A stretch of 64,000 bases of DNA from Mycolicibacterium baixiangningiae (GCF_016313185.1 NZ_CP066218.1:4960001-5024000), one strand, 5' to 3'. Positions 26,489 to 35,196 are shown, numbered from the stretch's first letter. The notes: generated by a model not told the origin, from the sequence alone. Made by a program: numbers and translations.

Positions 26489-27754
26489 CACGGAAATCCT
26501 GCCCTCCGCCGCAGCCTGGCCGATGTCGGTGCGGAAGTGGCTGCCCGGCAACCGAATCGAGGAGACGATCGAATACGCGGCGGCCCTCGCAGCGTCGAGG
26601 TCGGCGCCGGTGCCCACCACCGAGAGCACCCGGCCACCGGAGGACACGATCGCGCCGTCCTCGCGGCGGGCGGTGCCGGCGTGCAGTACTCCGTTGGCGT
26701 CGGCGCCCGTGATCGCGTCGCCCACGCGCGGGCGGCCGGGATAGTTCTCGGCGGCGATCACCACCGTCACCGCAGCGCCGTCGCGCCACTGCAGTGCGGG
26801 GAAGTCCGCCAATTGGCCGGTCGCCGCGGCGCGCAGCAGTTGCGCCAGCGGGGAGTCGAGCAGTGCCAGCACCGATTGGGTCTCCGGGTCACCGAACCGG
26901 CAGTTGAACTCCACCACAGCCGGTCCGCGTGAGGTGATCGCCAGCCCCGCGTACAGCAGTCCGGAGAAGGGGCTACCGCGCCGGACTAGTTCGGCGGCAA
27001 CGGGTTTGACGATCTCGTCCACGATCTGGGCGTAGACCCCCGCGGGCAGCCAGGGCAGCGGGGCGTAGGCCCCCATGCCTCCGGTGTTGGGCCCGCTGTC
27101 GCCGTCACTGACGCGCTTGAAGTCCTGCGCGGGCAGCAGTGGCACCACGGTTTCGCCGTCGACGACGCAGAACAGCGACACCTCGGGTCCGTCGAGGAAC
27201 GATTCGAGCAGGACCGGGTGGCCGGAATCGAGCAGGCCGGCAGCGTGCAGGCGCGCGGCGTCGCGGTCGGCGGTCACCACCACGCCCTTGCCTGCGGCAA
27301 GCCCGTCGTCCTTGACCACCCAGGCGGCCTCGCCTGCGGGTGGGCCGAAGCGGTCGAGCGCGGCGTCGAGGTGTGCGGGGTTGTCGACGATCTCGCTGGC
27401 CGCGGTGCGCACCCCCGCGGAGTTCATCACGTCCTTGGCGAACTGTTTCGAGCCTTCGATGCGCGCGGCGTCCCTGCTGGGTCCGAAGCACGCGATCCCG
27501 GCGGCGCGCAGGGCGTCGGCGACGCCCAGCACCAGCGGTACCTCGGGTCCGATCACCACCAGATCGGCGCCGACGCGTCGGGCGAGTTCGGTGACGGCCT
27601 CACCGGAGGTGACGTCGACGTCGTACTGGTCGGCGATCGCCGCAGTGCCGGGGTTGCCGGGCGCCACGGCCAGTGCCTCCACCTCGGGGTCGCGGCGCAA
27701 CGCCAGCAACAGGGCATGTTCACGGGCACCGGATCCGATTACCAGGACGCGCAC
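26474..27754 (-). CDS. purD: PurD, phosphoribosylamine-glycine ligase
   Basis: ATP-grasp enzyme that joins phosphoribosylamine and glycine (second step of purine synthesis). The 426-residue protein starts GTG 27754 ([19 protein letters not shown], the PurD N-domain signature). The ATP-grasp part includes [18 protein letters not shown], and [14 protein letters not shown] is the PurD active-site signature. Length is normal. TAGGGT lies six bases upstream of the GTG. It stands apart from the other pur genes and is divergent from the CYP125-like gene. Confidence 0.97.
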   Translation of the reverse strand: MRVLVIGSGAREHALLLALRRDPEVEALAVAPGNPGTAAIADQYDVDVTSGEAVTELARRVGADLVVIGPEVPLVLGVADALRAAGIACFGPSRDAARIEGSKQFAKDVMNSAGVRTAASEIVDNPAHLDAALDRFGPPAGEAAWVVKDDGLAAGKGVVVTADRDAARLHAAGLLDSGHPVLLESFLDGPEVSLFCVVDGETVVPLLPAQDFKRVSDGDSGPNTGGMGAYAPLPWLPAGVYAQIVDEIVKPVAAELVRRGSPFSGLLYAGLAITSRGPAVVEFNCRFGDPETQSVLALLDSPLAQLLRAAATGQLADFPALQWRDGAAVTVVIAAENYPGRPRVGDAITGADANGVLHAGTARREDGAIVSSGGRVLSVVGTGADLDAARAAAYSIVSSIRLPGSHFRTDIGQAAAEGRISVREQT

Positions 27755-27760
27755 ATGTGC

Positions 27761-27766
27761 ACCCTA
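27761..27766 (-). promoter_or_regulatory. Predicted -10 box (TAGGGT) of purD
   Basis: Minus-strand TAGGGT, spacer GCACAT, then the GTG start: leaderless spacing. Confidence 0.5.
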
Positions 27767-27780
27767 GACCGTGTTCTGGG

Positions 27781-27805
27781 CATACACCTTGCGCGAAAGT
27801 GTATG
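27781..27805 (+). promoter_or_regulatory. Candidate operator (imperfect 25-bp palindrome) upstream of the CYP125-like gene
   Basis: CATACAC (27781-27787) and GTGTATG (27799-27805) form perfect arms, with TT/AA continuing the symmetry around a GCGCG centre. The right arm overlaps TATGGT (27802-27807), a plausible -10 box about 43 bp before the P450 ATG. The TetR encoded just downstream of the P450 is the natural candidate to bind here; this is inference. Confidence 0.45.
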
Positions 27806-27849
27806 GTCGAACGCAAGCGTGTTCAGCGTCACACCGAGAGGCGGCCGTC

Positions 27850-29082
27850 ATGACGACCATGGATCGATGCCCGTTCGGAGCCGGGTTCGACTTCACCGAC
27901 CCCGACGTCTTGCTGCAGGGCATCCCGGTCAACGAGTTCGCTCAGCTGCGCAAGACCGCACCGGTCTGGTGGAACGAGCAGCAGGAGTCGATATTCGACG
28001 ACGGCGGTTACTGGGTCATCAGCCGCCACGAGGACATCAAGGCCATCTCCCGCAACGGCGACCTGTGGTCGACCCACGCCAAGGGTGCGGTCATGCGGAT
28101 GCCCGAAGGCGTCACCGCCGAGCAGCTCGACCTGACCAAGGCGCTGCTGATCAATCACGACGCCCCGGAGCACACCCGGCTCCGCAAGATTGTGTCCCGG
28201 CTGTTCACCCCGCGGTCGGTCGGCGCGCTCGAGGAGAAGCTGGCGATGTCCGCGCGCGAGATCGTCGCCGCCGCGCGGGAGAAGGGCCGCGGTGACTTCG
28301 TCAGCGACATCGCGACGGGCCTGCCGCTGCAGGCGATCGCCGATCTGATCGGTGTGCCCGAAGCCGACCGGGAGAAGCTCTTCCACTGGACGAACTGCAT
28401 CATGAACACCGACGACCCCGACTTCGACTCCGATCCCACGGTCGCGAACGCCGAGTTGATGGGTTACGCCTACAACATGGCCGAGGAGCGCAGGCGGTGC
28501 CCGGCCGACGACATCGTCACCCGGCTCATCCAGGCCGATATCGATGGTGAGTCGCTCGGCGACGTCGAGTTCGCGTTCTTCGTCATCCTGCTCGCGGTGG
28601 CGGGCAACGAGACCACCCGCAACGCGATCACCCACGGGATGAACGCCTTCTTCGACAACCCCGAGCAGTGGGAACTCTTCGTCCGCGAGCGGCCCGAGAG
28701 CGCGGTCGACGAGATCGTGCGCTGGGCCACCCCCGTGCACTGCTTTCAGCGCACCGCGCTTGCCGACGTCGAGCTCGGCGGGGTGACGATCCGCGAGGGT
28801 CAGCGCGCCGGCCTCTTCTACAGCTCGGCGAATTACGACGAGGCGGTGTTCGACCGGCCGTTCGAGTTCAACATCCTCCGCGATCCCAACCCTCATCTGG
28901 CGTTCGGCGGCAACGGCGCGCACTACTGCATCGGCGCGAACCTGGCCCGCATGGAGATCAAGCTGATCTTCAACGAGCTGGCCGACCAGATCCCCGACAT
29001 CGCCAAACTGGGCGACCCGCAACGGCTGCGGTCCGGCTGGATCAACGGGGTCAAGGAGCTGCCGGTCAGCTACCAGGGCTGA
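27850..29082 (+). CDS. Cytochrome P450, CYP125/CYP124-like
   Basis: A 410-residue P450 whose sequence closely resembles CYP125, the steroid C26/C27 monooxygenase. Shared stretches include GFDFTDPDVL, PVNEFAQLRKTAPVWW, the EHTRLRKIVSRLFTPR region, LPLQAIADLIGVPEADR, the I-helix AVAGNETTRNAITHGM, the heme loop FGGNGAHYCIGANLAR, and RSGWINGVKELPV at the end. It is not in the main cholesterol cluster context (no KstR-regulated neighbours are visible), so it is probably an additional family member acting on a branched lipid or sterol side chain. ATG 27850 is used; ATG 27859 is an alternative. Confidence 0.9.
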   Translation: MTTMDRCPFGAGFDFTDPDVLLQGIPVNEFAQLRKTAPVWWNEQQESIFDDGGYWVISRHEDIKAISRNGDLWSTHAKGAVMRMPEGVTAEQLDLTKALLINHDAPEHTRLRKIVSRLFTPRSVGALEEKLAMSAREIVAAAREKGRGDFVSDIATGLPLQAIADLIGVPEADREKLFHWTNCIMNTDDPDFDSDPTVANAELMGYAYNMAEERRRCPADDIVTRLIQADIDGESLGDVEFAFFVILLAVAGNETTRNAITHGMNAFFDNPEQWELFVRERPESAVDEIVRWATPVHCFQRTALADVELGGVTIREGQRAGLFYSSANYDEAVFDRPFEFNILRDPNPHLAFGGNGAHYCIGANLARMEIKLIFNELADQIPDIAKLGDPQRLRSGWINGVKELPVSYQG

Positions 29083-29095
29083 CCGCCGCCGCAAG

Positions 29096-29101
29096 TAGCA
29101 T
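29096..29101 (+). promoter_or_regulatory. Predicted -10 box (TAGCAT) of the TetR gene downstream of the P450
   Basis: TAGCAT, spacer CTGCGC, then ATG 29108. This gives the regulator its own leaderless promoter even though it follows the P450 by only 25 bp. Confidence 0.5.
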
Positions 29102-29107
29102 CTGCGC

Positions 29108-29701
29108 ATGCGCACCCACGGCTGGTCGGGCTCGGCGCCGGCCAGCGACGAAGAGGCCGTCGAACGGATACTGGCCGCCGCTGGCCGGGCCATCGACGAG
29201 CGCGGCGCGGACCTGAGCATCGCCGACGTCGCCCGCACACTGGGCGTCACCCGCCAGACGGTCTACCGGTACTTCCCCAGCACCGAGGCGTTGTTGGTGG
29301 AGGCGGCGGTCCATGCCGCGGCCGGGTTCCTCGACCGGCTGGCCGAGCACGTGCGTGGCATCACCGAACCCGAGGAGGCGGTGACGGAGGCGATCGCCAC
29401 CGCGCTGGAGTGGCTGCCCAAGGACAAGCACATCGGTTTGCTCGTCACGCCGGGCCGCGCCGACGCGCATTCGGAGTCGGTCACCTCCGACGTGGCGCTG
29501 CAGTTCGCGAATGCGATGGTCCGCCGGTTCGACGTCGACTGGACTGGTCTCGGCTTCAGCGATCAGGAACTCGACGAGCTGGCCGAGTATCTACTGCGCA
29601 TCATTCAGTCGTTCGTCGTGGACCCCGGCCGCCCGCCACGTACCGGCGAGGCGCTGCGCGGGTTCCTGCGGCGATGGGTGGGCGCCGCGGTGCGCCGCTG
29701 A
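29108..29701 (+). CDS. TetR family regulator next to the CYP125-like gene, 197 aa
   Basis: N-terminal HTH in ADLSIADVARTLGVTRQTVYRYF, a textbook TetR recognition-helix region ending TVYRYF. The remainder is a helical ligand-binding domain (residues about 70-195) without a recognisable subtype. It lies immediately downstream of the P450 gene, has its own predicted promoter, and is the likely ligand-responsive controller of the P450 through the palindrome at 27781-27805. Confidence 0.93.
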   Translation: MRTHGWSGSAPASDEEAVERILAAAGRAIDERGADLSIADVARTLGVTRQTVYRYFPSTEALLVEAAVHAAAGFLDRLAEHVRGITEPEEAVTEAIATALEWLPKDKHIGLLVTPGRADAHSESVTSDVALQFANAMVRRFDVDWTGLGFSDQELDELAEYLLRIIQSFVVDPGRPPRTGEALRGFLRRWVGAAVRR

Positions 29702-29717
29702 GTCGTCCCGGATACGC

Positions 29718-29773
29718 CGAAACTGCTGGGAGATCACCGTTTCGAGCATTTCGGTGATCTCCCAGCAGTTTCG
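29718..29773. terminator. Perfect 22-bp hairpin, copy A of a dispersed intergenic element
   Basis: The arms at 29718-29739 and 29752-29773 are perfect reverse complements (CGAAACTGCTGGGAG...), with a 12-nt loop. It sits between a TetR gene and a convergent small-protein gene, so it likely terminates both. The same sequence family recurs at 30192-30249. Confidence 0.7.
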
Positions 29774-29786
29774 AGGGGGTTTCGGG

Positions 29787-30035
29787 TCAGCGGGTGGTGA
29801 CGTAGACGACGCGGTCGTCGTTGTCGTAGCGCACCGACACGATGCTGGACTGGTCGAGCGACTTGTTCATGCCCTGCTGGCTGACGCGGACCTGGTAGCC
29901 GCGGTCGTCCAGCGAGCTGATGGCGTCCTGGGCGTTGCCCGGTCCGGCGGGGGCGGCCTGGGCGGGGGCGGCGAAGGCCAGGAATCCGGTGGCCAGTCCG
30001 CCGGCGATGATGGTGGCGAATCCGAACTTGTTCAT
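29787..30035 (-). CDS. Small secreted protein, 82 aa
   Basis: Begins MNKFGFATIIAGGLATGFLA and has a clear Sec signal ending AAPAQAAPA. The mature part is only about 50 residues (NAQDAISSLDDRGYQVRVSQ, ending VRYDNDDRVVYVTTR), predicted beta-alpha-beta, with no cysteines. Small exported proteins of this layout are common in mycobacteria and uncharacterised. AGAGG about 9 bases upstream of ATG 30035 is a good ribosome-binding site. The gene is isolated between two copies of a hairpin element. Confidence 0.82.
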   Translation of the reverse strand: MNKFGFATIIAGGLATGFLAFAAPAQAAPAGPGNAQDAISSLDDRGYQVRVSQQGMNKSLDQSSIVSVRYDNDDRVVYVTTR

Positions 30036-30191
30036 GTCCGTACCTCTTCGTGTCCGTTCGGTCTGGAGGGTTTTCCTGGCCGGTCTGCCTGCAATAACCT
30101 GCAGGTCAGCGGCTTCCATCCCGTTGGCAGTGATTGACCGACCGCTGGCAGGAAATGCACGACGGACGCGATGACGCCACCCTCGAATACG

Positions 30192-30249
30192 CCGAAACTG
30201 CGGGGAGATCACCGTTTCGAGGGATTCGGTGACCTGACCGCAGTCTCGG
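30192..30249. terminator. Imperfect hairpin, copy B of the dispersed element
   Basis: Arms at about 30192-30214 and 30227-30249 begin CCGAAACTGCGGGGAGATC on the left. The left half is nearly identical to copy A (both read TACGCCGAAACTGC...GGAGATCACCG), while the right arm has several changes, so pairing is imperfect. It lies just past the stop of the leftward gene at 30260-31486. Confidence 0.6.
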
Positions 30250-30259
30250 TGCAATGTTT

Positions 30260-31486
30260 TCAGACGACGGTCAGCGGCAACGATCGTCTCGGCTGGAATG
30301 CGAACTCCGCGCCACCGCTGATACGCACCACCGACACCTCGGACCGCTCCTTCGCGGCCGTGTCGGTCTCGATCACGCGGACAGTCCAGTCGCTCTCGGT
30401 GCCCGACACCTCCGCACGCAGATGCGGATCGACGGCCTGGACGGCGGCATGCAGCGGCAGGTCGGCGGCCGGCGATATCAGCGAGATCCACGCGCCGTCG
30501 TCGTGCGCGGGCGAGCGCCGGACGTGCAGGAACCCGGGGTCGACGTCGGCCCACACATAGGCAGCGGGGTTGAGCATCGGGTGCAGCTCGAGGACCCGCA
30601 ACGCACCCTTAGAGTCGGTGGACAGGTTGAGCGCCCGACGAATTCGGTCCGCGGCCACACCGGCGATGCCGATGAGCTGCTTGCTACGGATCGAGTGTTC
30701 CAACGCCGCGTCGTCCTTCGCACGTGCCCGCACAGCAAGGTTGAATGACAGCACCAGCAGGTGCATCTGCAAGCACACTTCGTCGGCGATCCGCACCAGC
30801 GCAGAGTGTGAGAACGCGCCGAAGTCGAGGTCGGACAGCAGCGGACCCGAGTAGTCCGCCAGCCCTTCGTCATTCGCGTCGATCGCGTCCAGTTCGGTGT
30901 GGTACGCGCGGCTGGCGCCCACGATGTCGAGCTGCGGGACGAAGCCCACCTCGGGATAGGACTCGTCGATGATGACCGTCCACCGGCAGTGCGGATGCCG
31001 GTCGGCGGGTGTGCGGGGCGGCCGGTGAACGGGCCGCACCTGGCACTTGCGGTTGGTGGCCAGCGCGGTGGCGTCGAACGTCGGGTCCTCGATGTCGTGG
31101 CACATGCCGCGGACATAGTCCTCACCCATGGGCTCGACGTCGAGCAGCGCGCCGCAGTGGTCGAGGTGGAACTCGCCGTGCCAGCGGTCGTGCACCGTGT
31201 ACCGGAAGTCCATGAACTGCGGCGGCGCACCGATGTCGAGCTGCAGGCCCTTGAAGATCGTGATGATGTCGACGCCCTCGTACTTCAGCGCCTTCTGCAT
31301 CCGTTTGGTGTAGAGCGGACTCGACCCGGCCCACTCCTCGATCGCGATCTGCACCATCTCCTCGCGGCCGAAATTGGAGATGCACCAAGCCATTCCGGAC
31401 CGGTCGATGAGCTGGCCGATCAACAGCAACTCCGGCACCAGGGTGGCGAGTTCCTCGCGTGAGAGCGCGGCGTACCTACTCATCAT
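30260..31486 (-). CDS. Conserved protein of unknown function, 408 aa
   Basis: I do not recognise the family. The protein is soluble, with no signal or membrane segment. A central region is rich in His, Cys and acidic residues (FRYTVHDRWHGEFHLDHCGALLD, then RGMCHDIEDPTFDA), which could bind metal, and RWTVIIDESYPEV follows. The N-terminal 80 residues are helical (REELATLVPELLLIGQLIDR). It is first on the transcript side of nothing obvious: the CMD gene upstream ends 11 bp inside it (ATG 31486 or 31483), so it is coupled to the redox operon CMD, HIBADH, SDR, aldA. A lipid or steroid catabolic role is suggested only by this context. Confidence 0.8.
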   Translation of the reverse strand: MMSRYAALSREELATLVPELLLIGQLIDRSGMAWCISNFGREEMVQIAIEEWAGSSPLYTKRMQKALKYEGVDIITIFKGLQLDIGAPPQFMDFRYTVHDRWHGEFHLDHCGALLDVEPMGEDYVRGMCHDIEDPTFDATALATNRKCQVRPVHRPPRTPADRHPHCRWTVIIDESYPEVGFVPQLDIVGASRAYHTELDAIDANDEGLADYSGPLLSDLDFGAFSHSALVRIADEVCLQMHLLVLSFNLAVRARAKDDAALEHSIRSKQLIGIAGVAADRIRRALNLSTDSKGALRVLELHPMLNPAAYVWADVDPGFLHVRRSPAHDDGAWISLISPAADLPLHAAVQAVDPHLRAEVSGTESDWTVRVIETDTAAKERSEVSVVRISGGAEFAFQPRRSLPLTVV

Positions 31487-31910
31487 CGAGGCTGCTCCCC
31501 GAGTGCATGTTGAGCGCGGCGTTGACGTTCGCCTTCTTGTCCTCGCCCTTCTCCGCTGCCTTGCGCCGCTGTTTGGCCACCTTGGTGACGACGCCGTCGA
31601 GTTTCGACCCCAGGGGGAATCCGAGGTAGTGCGTCAGGAAGATCGCCATCTCCTTGAGCTCCTCCTCACTGAGCTCACCGTTGGCCATCGCGGCGTTCGC
31701 CTGGATCTCGGCGAGATCGCCGATGCCCAGGGCGGTCACCACCGTCAGTGTCATGATCCGCTTGTCGCGCATGGAGAGCCCGGGGCGGTTCCAGATCGTG
31801 CCGAAGAGGTGGTCGGCCGTCAGCGCGAAGTACTCGCCGGGCATATCGGGCATCTCCCAGCCGTACACCTCGTTCATCTTCTCGAGGCCTTTGCGGCGCA
31901 ATTCGTCCAT
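31476..31910 (-). CDS. Carboxymuconolactone decarboxylase (CMD) family protein, 144 aa (Rv0771-like)
   Basis: A small all-helical AhpD/CMD-fold protein. It begins MDELRRKGLEKMNEVYGWEM, with LTADHLFGTIWNRPGLSMRD and IMTLTVVTALGIGDLAEIQ, the conserved CMD core. The CxxC of AhpD-type peroxidases is absent, so it is more like true lactone decarboxylases. ATG 31910 matches the M. tuberculosis ortholog length; GTG 31919, overlapping the upstream stop, is an alternative. Substrate is unknown. Confidence 0.9.
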   Translation of the reverse strand: MDELRRKGLEKMNEVYGWEMPDMPGEYFALTADHLFGTIWNRPGLSMRDKRIMTLTVVTALGIGDLAEIQANAAMANGELSEEELKEMAIFLTHYLGFPLGSKLDGVVTKVAKQRRKAAEKGEDKKANVNAALNMHSGSSLDDE

Positions 31911-31915
31911 ACCGG

Positions 31916-32782
31916 TCACTCCTCCGTGCTCGACTCCACGCGCGGCACACCGAGACCGTCCGCGAGATTCTTCAGTGCGATCTGGGCCAGCGGCAGGTCG
32001 ACGCCGAGTTCCTGTCCGAGCGCCAGTGCCAGGCTCAGATCCTTCTCCCCCAGACCACGGGTGTGCAGGAACATGTCGTAGAGGAAGTTGTCGTGGTCGA
32101 GGGGACGCATGTTCTCGCGGACGATGATCGCGCCGGGGCCACCGGACTGCGCGTCGCTGTGACGGACCACCCGGCCCAGCGCCTGCAGGTCGAGGCCGGC
32201 CTTCTCCGCCAAGGCCATCGCCTCGCACGCCGCGGTGAAGCCGGTGAACGTCAACATGTTGCGGGCCAACTTCATTCGAGTTCCCGCGCCGGGTTCACCG
32301 GCGTGTACGACAACGGACGCCCACTGTTTGAACGCCGGTTTGATGCGCTCGTAGACCTCGCGCTCCGCCCCCACCATGACGGCGAGCTCGCCCTTCTCGG
32401 CGGCGCTCGCGCCGCCGCTGACCGGGGCGTCGACGACGTGGATGCCCTGCGGCTCGAGCTCCGCGGCGAGCTGCACCGCGGTGTCCGGGCTGATGGTCGA
32501 GTGGATCGCGATGACGGTGCCAGCCTTGGCGTGCGGGACGAGTTCGGCGACCACGCCCCGCACCTGTTCGTCGTTGAGCACGGTGATGCTGATGATGTCG
32601 GCGGCCGCGACGTCGGCGACGCTGTCGGCCAGCGATGCGCCGGCTTCTACCAACGGCGTCATGGCGTCGGTGCGCACGTCGAACACGATCAGCCCGCCCG
32701 GCCAGTTCGTCAGGCGTTTCGCCATCGGCGCGCCCATGTTGCCGAGGCCGATGTAGCCGTACTTCAGGTCGTCGGCGCTCAT
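31916..32782 (-). CDS. NAD(P)-dependent beta-hydroxyacid dehydrogenase (HIBADH family), Rv0770-like
   Basis: A 288-residue oxidoreductase of the 3-hydroxyisobutyrate dehydrogenase family. The Rossmann signature YGYIGLGNMGAPMAKRL is at residues about 8-24, the substrate loop VDAPVSGGASAAEKG follows, and the catalytic Lys is in GTRMKLARNMLTF. It oxidises a short beta-hydroxy acid or reduces a semialdehyde; the exact substrate is unknown. ATG 32782 overlaps the stop of the upstream SDR gene (TGATG), giving tight coupling. Confidence 0.93.
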   Translation of the reverse strand: MSADDLKYGYIGLGNMGAPMAKRLTNWPGGLIVFDVRTDAMTPLVEAGASLADSVADVAAADIISITVLNDEQVRGVVAELVPHAKAGTVIAIHSTISPDTAVQLAAELEPQGIHVVDAPVSGGASAAEKGELAVMVGAEREVYERIKPAFKQWASVVVHAGEPGAGTRMKLARNMLTFTGFTAACEAMALAEKAGLDLQALGRVVRHSDAQSGGPGAIIVRENMRPLDHDNFLYDMFLHTRGLGEKDLSLALALGQELGVDLPLAQIALKNLADGLGVPRVESSTEE

Positions 32783-33543
32783 CACCGGATGATCTGTCCG
32801 CCATCGACATTGAAGATCTGGCCGGTGACCCACTTGGCCTGATCCGACAGAAGGAACAGGCACATCCCGACGAGGTCCTCGGGCTGGCCCATCCGCGACA
32901 GGGGGATGCCCTTGACGATGTCGGCCACCATCTCCTGCGGCGTGGTCGTCCGGTTGGCCTCGGTGTCGATCGGTCCGGGCGCGATCGCGTTGACGCGGAT
33001 GTTCTGCCCGCCCAGTTCGGTGGCCAGCTGCTGGGTGAGGCCGTTGATGCCGACCTTCGCCAGCCCGTAGAAGTTCGAGTACAGCCACGCCGCGGTCGAC
33101 GACTGGTTGACGATCGCCCCGCCCCCACGTTTGGCCATCTTGCGGTACACCGCCCGGGTGCACACCAACGCACCGTCGAGGTTCACGCTCATGAACTTCT
33201 TGTAGTACTCCCAGTCGACGGTGATCAGGAAGTCGAGCTTCATTCCACCGAAGATGGCGGCGTTGTTGACCAGGTAGTCGATCCCGCCGAACTCGGAGAG
33301 GGTCTGCGCGGCCATCTCTTTGGCCGAATCCGGCTCGGAGACGTCGACCCGTACCGCAAGGGCATTGCCGCCTTCACCACTGATGCCGTCGGCGACCTTC
33401 TGGGCGCCCTCGAGGTTGATGTCGGCCACCACGACCGCGGCGCCCTCACGGGCGAGCGCCTCGGCGTATGCCTGACCGATACCGCCACCCGCCCCGGTGA
33501 CGATCGCGACCTTGTCCTTGAAGTCGTCGCCGTAATTGACCAT
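32782..33543 (-). CDS. Short-chain dehydrogenase/reductase, 253 aa (Rv0769-like)
   Basis: Classical SDR. The cofactor motif is IVTGAGGGIGQAYAEAL, with VVVADINLEGAQ indicating NAD preference. NNAAIFG is the conserved NNAG-type element. The catalytic residues are Ser in IVNQSSTAAWL and Tyr-x-x-x-Lys in YSNFYGLAKVGINGL. It ends in the usual NVDGGQIIR. It is part of a coupled leftward operon with aldA upstream and the HIBADH-like gene downstream. Confidence 0.95.
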   Translation of the reverse strand: MVNYGDDFKDKVAIVTGAGGGIGQAYAEALAREGAAVVVADINLEGAQKVADGISGEGGNALAVRVDVSEPDSAKEMAAQTLSEFGGIDYLVNNAAIFGGMKLDFLITVDWEYYKKFMSVNLDGALVCTRAVYRKMAKRGGGAIVNQSSTAAWLYSNFYGLAKVGINGLTQQLATELGGQNIRVNAIAPGPIDTEANRTTTPQEMVADIVKGIPLSRMGQPEDLVGMCLFLLSDQAKWVTGQIFNVDGGQIIR

Positions 33544-33552
33544 CGAAACTCC

Positions 33553-35022
33553 TCAGTTCGCTGCTGTCGCAATGAGTTTGATCTCGGTGTACTCTTCGAA
33601 TCCGGCGGCGCCCATCTCGCGGCCGATGCCGGACTGCTTGTAGCCGCCGAACGGTGCGTCCGCGGAGTACCAGATGCCACCGTTGACGTTGACGGTGCCG
33701 ACCCGCAGTCGCGCCGCCACCGCCTGCGCACGGTCGTCGTCGCCGCCGAACACCGTGCCACTCAACCCGTAGGGGGAGTCGTTGGCGATGCGGACGGCGT
33801 CGTCGTCGCCGTCGTGGGCGATCACCGTCAGGACGGGTCCGAAGATCTCCTCCTGCGACACCCGGGCGTTGTTGTCCAGTCCCGCGATCACCGTCGGCTC
33901 GATGAAGAAGCCGGTGTCACGGTCGGCCGGACGGCCACCGCCGCAGGCGAATCGGCCGCCCTCCTGCAACGCCAGGTCGAGATAGCTCTGCACGCGGTCG
34001 CGCTGGCGGGCGGAGATCACCGGACCGCACACGGTGCGCTTGCTGGTCGGGTCGCCCGGCTTGATCGACCCCATGGTCGCGGCCGCCGCTTCCACGGCCT
34101 CGTCGTAACGGGCCCGCGGCACCACCAGTCGAGTGGTGATGGCGCAGCCCTGTCCGGCGTGCATCGCGGCGGTGAACGCCGCCATCGAGCAGGCGCCGGC
34201 CAGATCGGCGTCGTCGAGCACCAGGAACGCCGACTTGCCGCCGAGTTCCAGGAACACCTTTTTGATCGTCACGGCGGCATCGGTCATCACAGCGCGGCCG
34301 GTCGCCGTCGATCCGGTGAACGACACCATGTCCACCCGCGGGTCCTGGGACAGCAATGCGCCGACGGCATGGTCGCTGGAGGTGACGACGTTGATGACGC
34401 CCGGCGGAAAATCGGTGTGTTCGGCGATGATCTCGCCGACCGCCGCGGCGCACCACGGGGTGTCGGGCGCCGGTTTCAGGATCAGCGTGTTGCCCGCCGC
34501 CAGTGCCGGCCCAACCTTGGCGAGGTTGATCTGGTGCGGGAAGTTCCACGGAGTGATGGCACCGACGACGCCGACCGCCTCGCGGGCCAGCGTGCGGCGA
34601 GTCGGGATGCCCTGCGGTGTGGCGTGACCGAGATCGGTGCGCCATTCGTAGGTTTCGGCCGTATCGGCCGCGAAGGCGAGATCGTCGATCGGGCCCTCCA
34701 GCTGCGCGCCGGAGGTCAGCATCCGGGGTGCGCCGACCTCCCCGATGGTGATGTCGCGCAACTCCTCGACGTGTTCGCGCAGTGCGTCCTTGAGCTGACG
34801 CAGGCAGCGGACCCGCAATTCGGTGTTCGTCGACCAGTCGGTGTCGTCGAACGCAGACCGGGCGGCGGCGATCGCGCGGCCCATGTCGTCGGTGTCGGCG
34901 TCGGCGGCCACGCCGAGCACTTCCTCGGTCGCCGGGTTCACGGTGGGGAATGTCCCTCCCGTGCCCGCGACCAGCTTCCCGTCGATGAGCAGTCGGCTCT
35001 CGCCATTGGCCAGTATCGGCAT
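33553..35022 (-). CDS. aldA: NAD-dependent aldehyde dehydrogenase
   Basis: The 489-residue ALDH has the same length as the M. tuberculosis AldA (Rv0768) I recall, and the two proteins are closely similar. Active-site elements are visible: GAITPWNFPHQINLAK (substrate and cofactor Asn), VSFTGSTATGRAVM (NAD loop), LELGGKSAFLVLDD (catalytic Glu), AMHAGQGCAITTRLVV (catalytic Cys) and EEIFGPVLTVIAHD. ATG 35022 (MPILANGESRLLIDGKL) is chosen to match the family; ATGs at 35034 and 35040 are possible. It likely oxidises aldehydes made by the P450 and alcohol dehydrogenase genes nearby. It is divergent from a TetR gene, with matching operators between them. Confidence 0.96.
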   Translation of the reverse strand: MPILANGESRLLIDGKLVAGTGGTFPTVNPATEEVLGVAADADTDDMGRAIAAARSAFDDTDWSTNTELRVRCLRQLKDALREHVEELRDITIGEVGAPRMLTSGAQLEGPIDDLAFAADTAETYEWRTDLGHATPQGIPTRRTLAREAVGVVGAITPWNFPHQINLAKVGPALAAGNTLILKPAPDTPWCAAAVGEIIAEHTDFPPGVINVVTSSDHAVGALLSQDPRVDMVSFTGSTATGRAVMTDAAVTIKKVFLELGGKSAFLVLDDADLAGACSMAAFTAAMHAGQGCAITTRLVVPRARYDEAVEAAAATMGSIKPGDPTSKRTVCGPVISARQRDRVQSYLDLALQEGGRFACGGGRPADRDTGFFIEPTVIAGLDNNARVSQEEIFGPVLTVIAHDGDDDAVRIANDSPYGLSGTVFGGDDDRAQAVAARLRVGTVNVNGGIWYSADAPFGGYKQSGIGREMGAAGFEEYTEIKLIATAAN

Positions 35023-35043
35023 CCGAACTCCCATTCGCATCAC

Positions 35044-35057
35044 TGGACAACTGTCCG
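35044..35057. promoter_or_regulatory. Candidate TetR operator 1 (TGGACA-AC-TGTCCG) near aldA
   Basis: An inverted repeat with 2-bp spacing, one mismatch from perfect. It is about 20 bp before the aldA start and has the same half-site as operator 2 beside the divergent regulator. Confidence 0.6.
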
Positions 35058-35196
35058 GCTCTATTCCTCCGAACCATAGACGCCCATCCACCGGGGTGGC
35101 AAGCATCCGACCTCGACGTTCGCGACGGAAGCCCGAAACGCCCAGCTGGAAGCCGGTGTAGAAAACCGGTGCTTGCTTCGCGCCCCTGCGTTCGGC

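Noticed and set aside
27850..29082. Assigning the P450 as the cholesterol CYP125A1 itself
   Set aside because: The core motifs match, but the usual cholesterol-cluster neighbours and KstR sites are absent here, and mycobacteria often carry extra CYP125-type genes.
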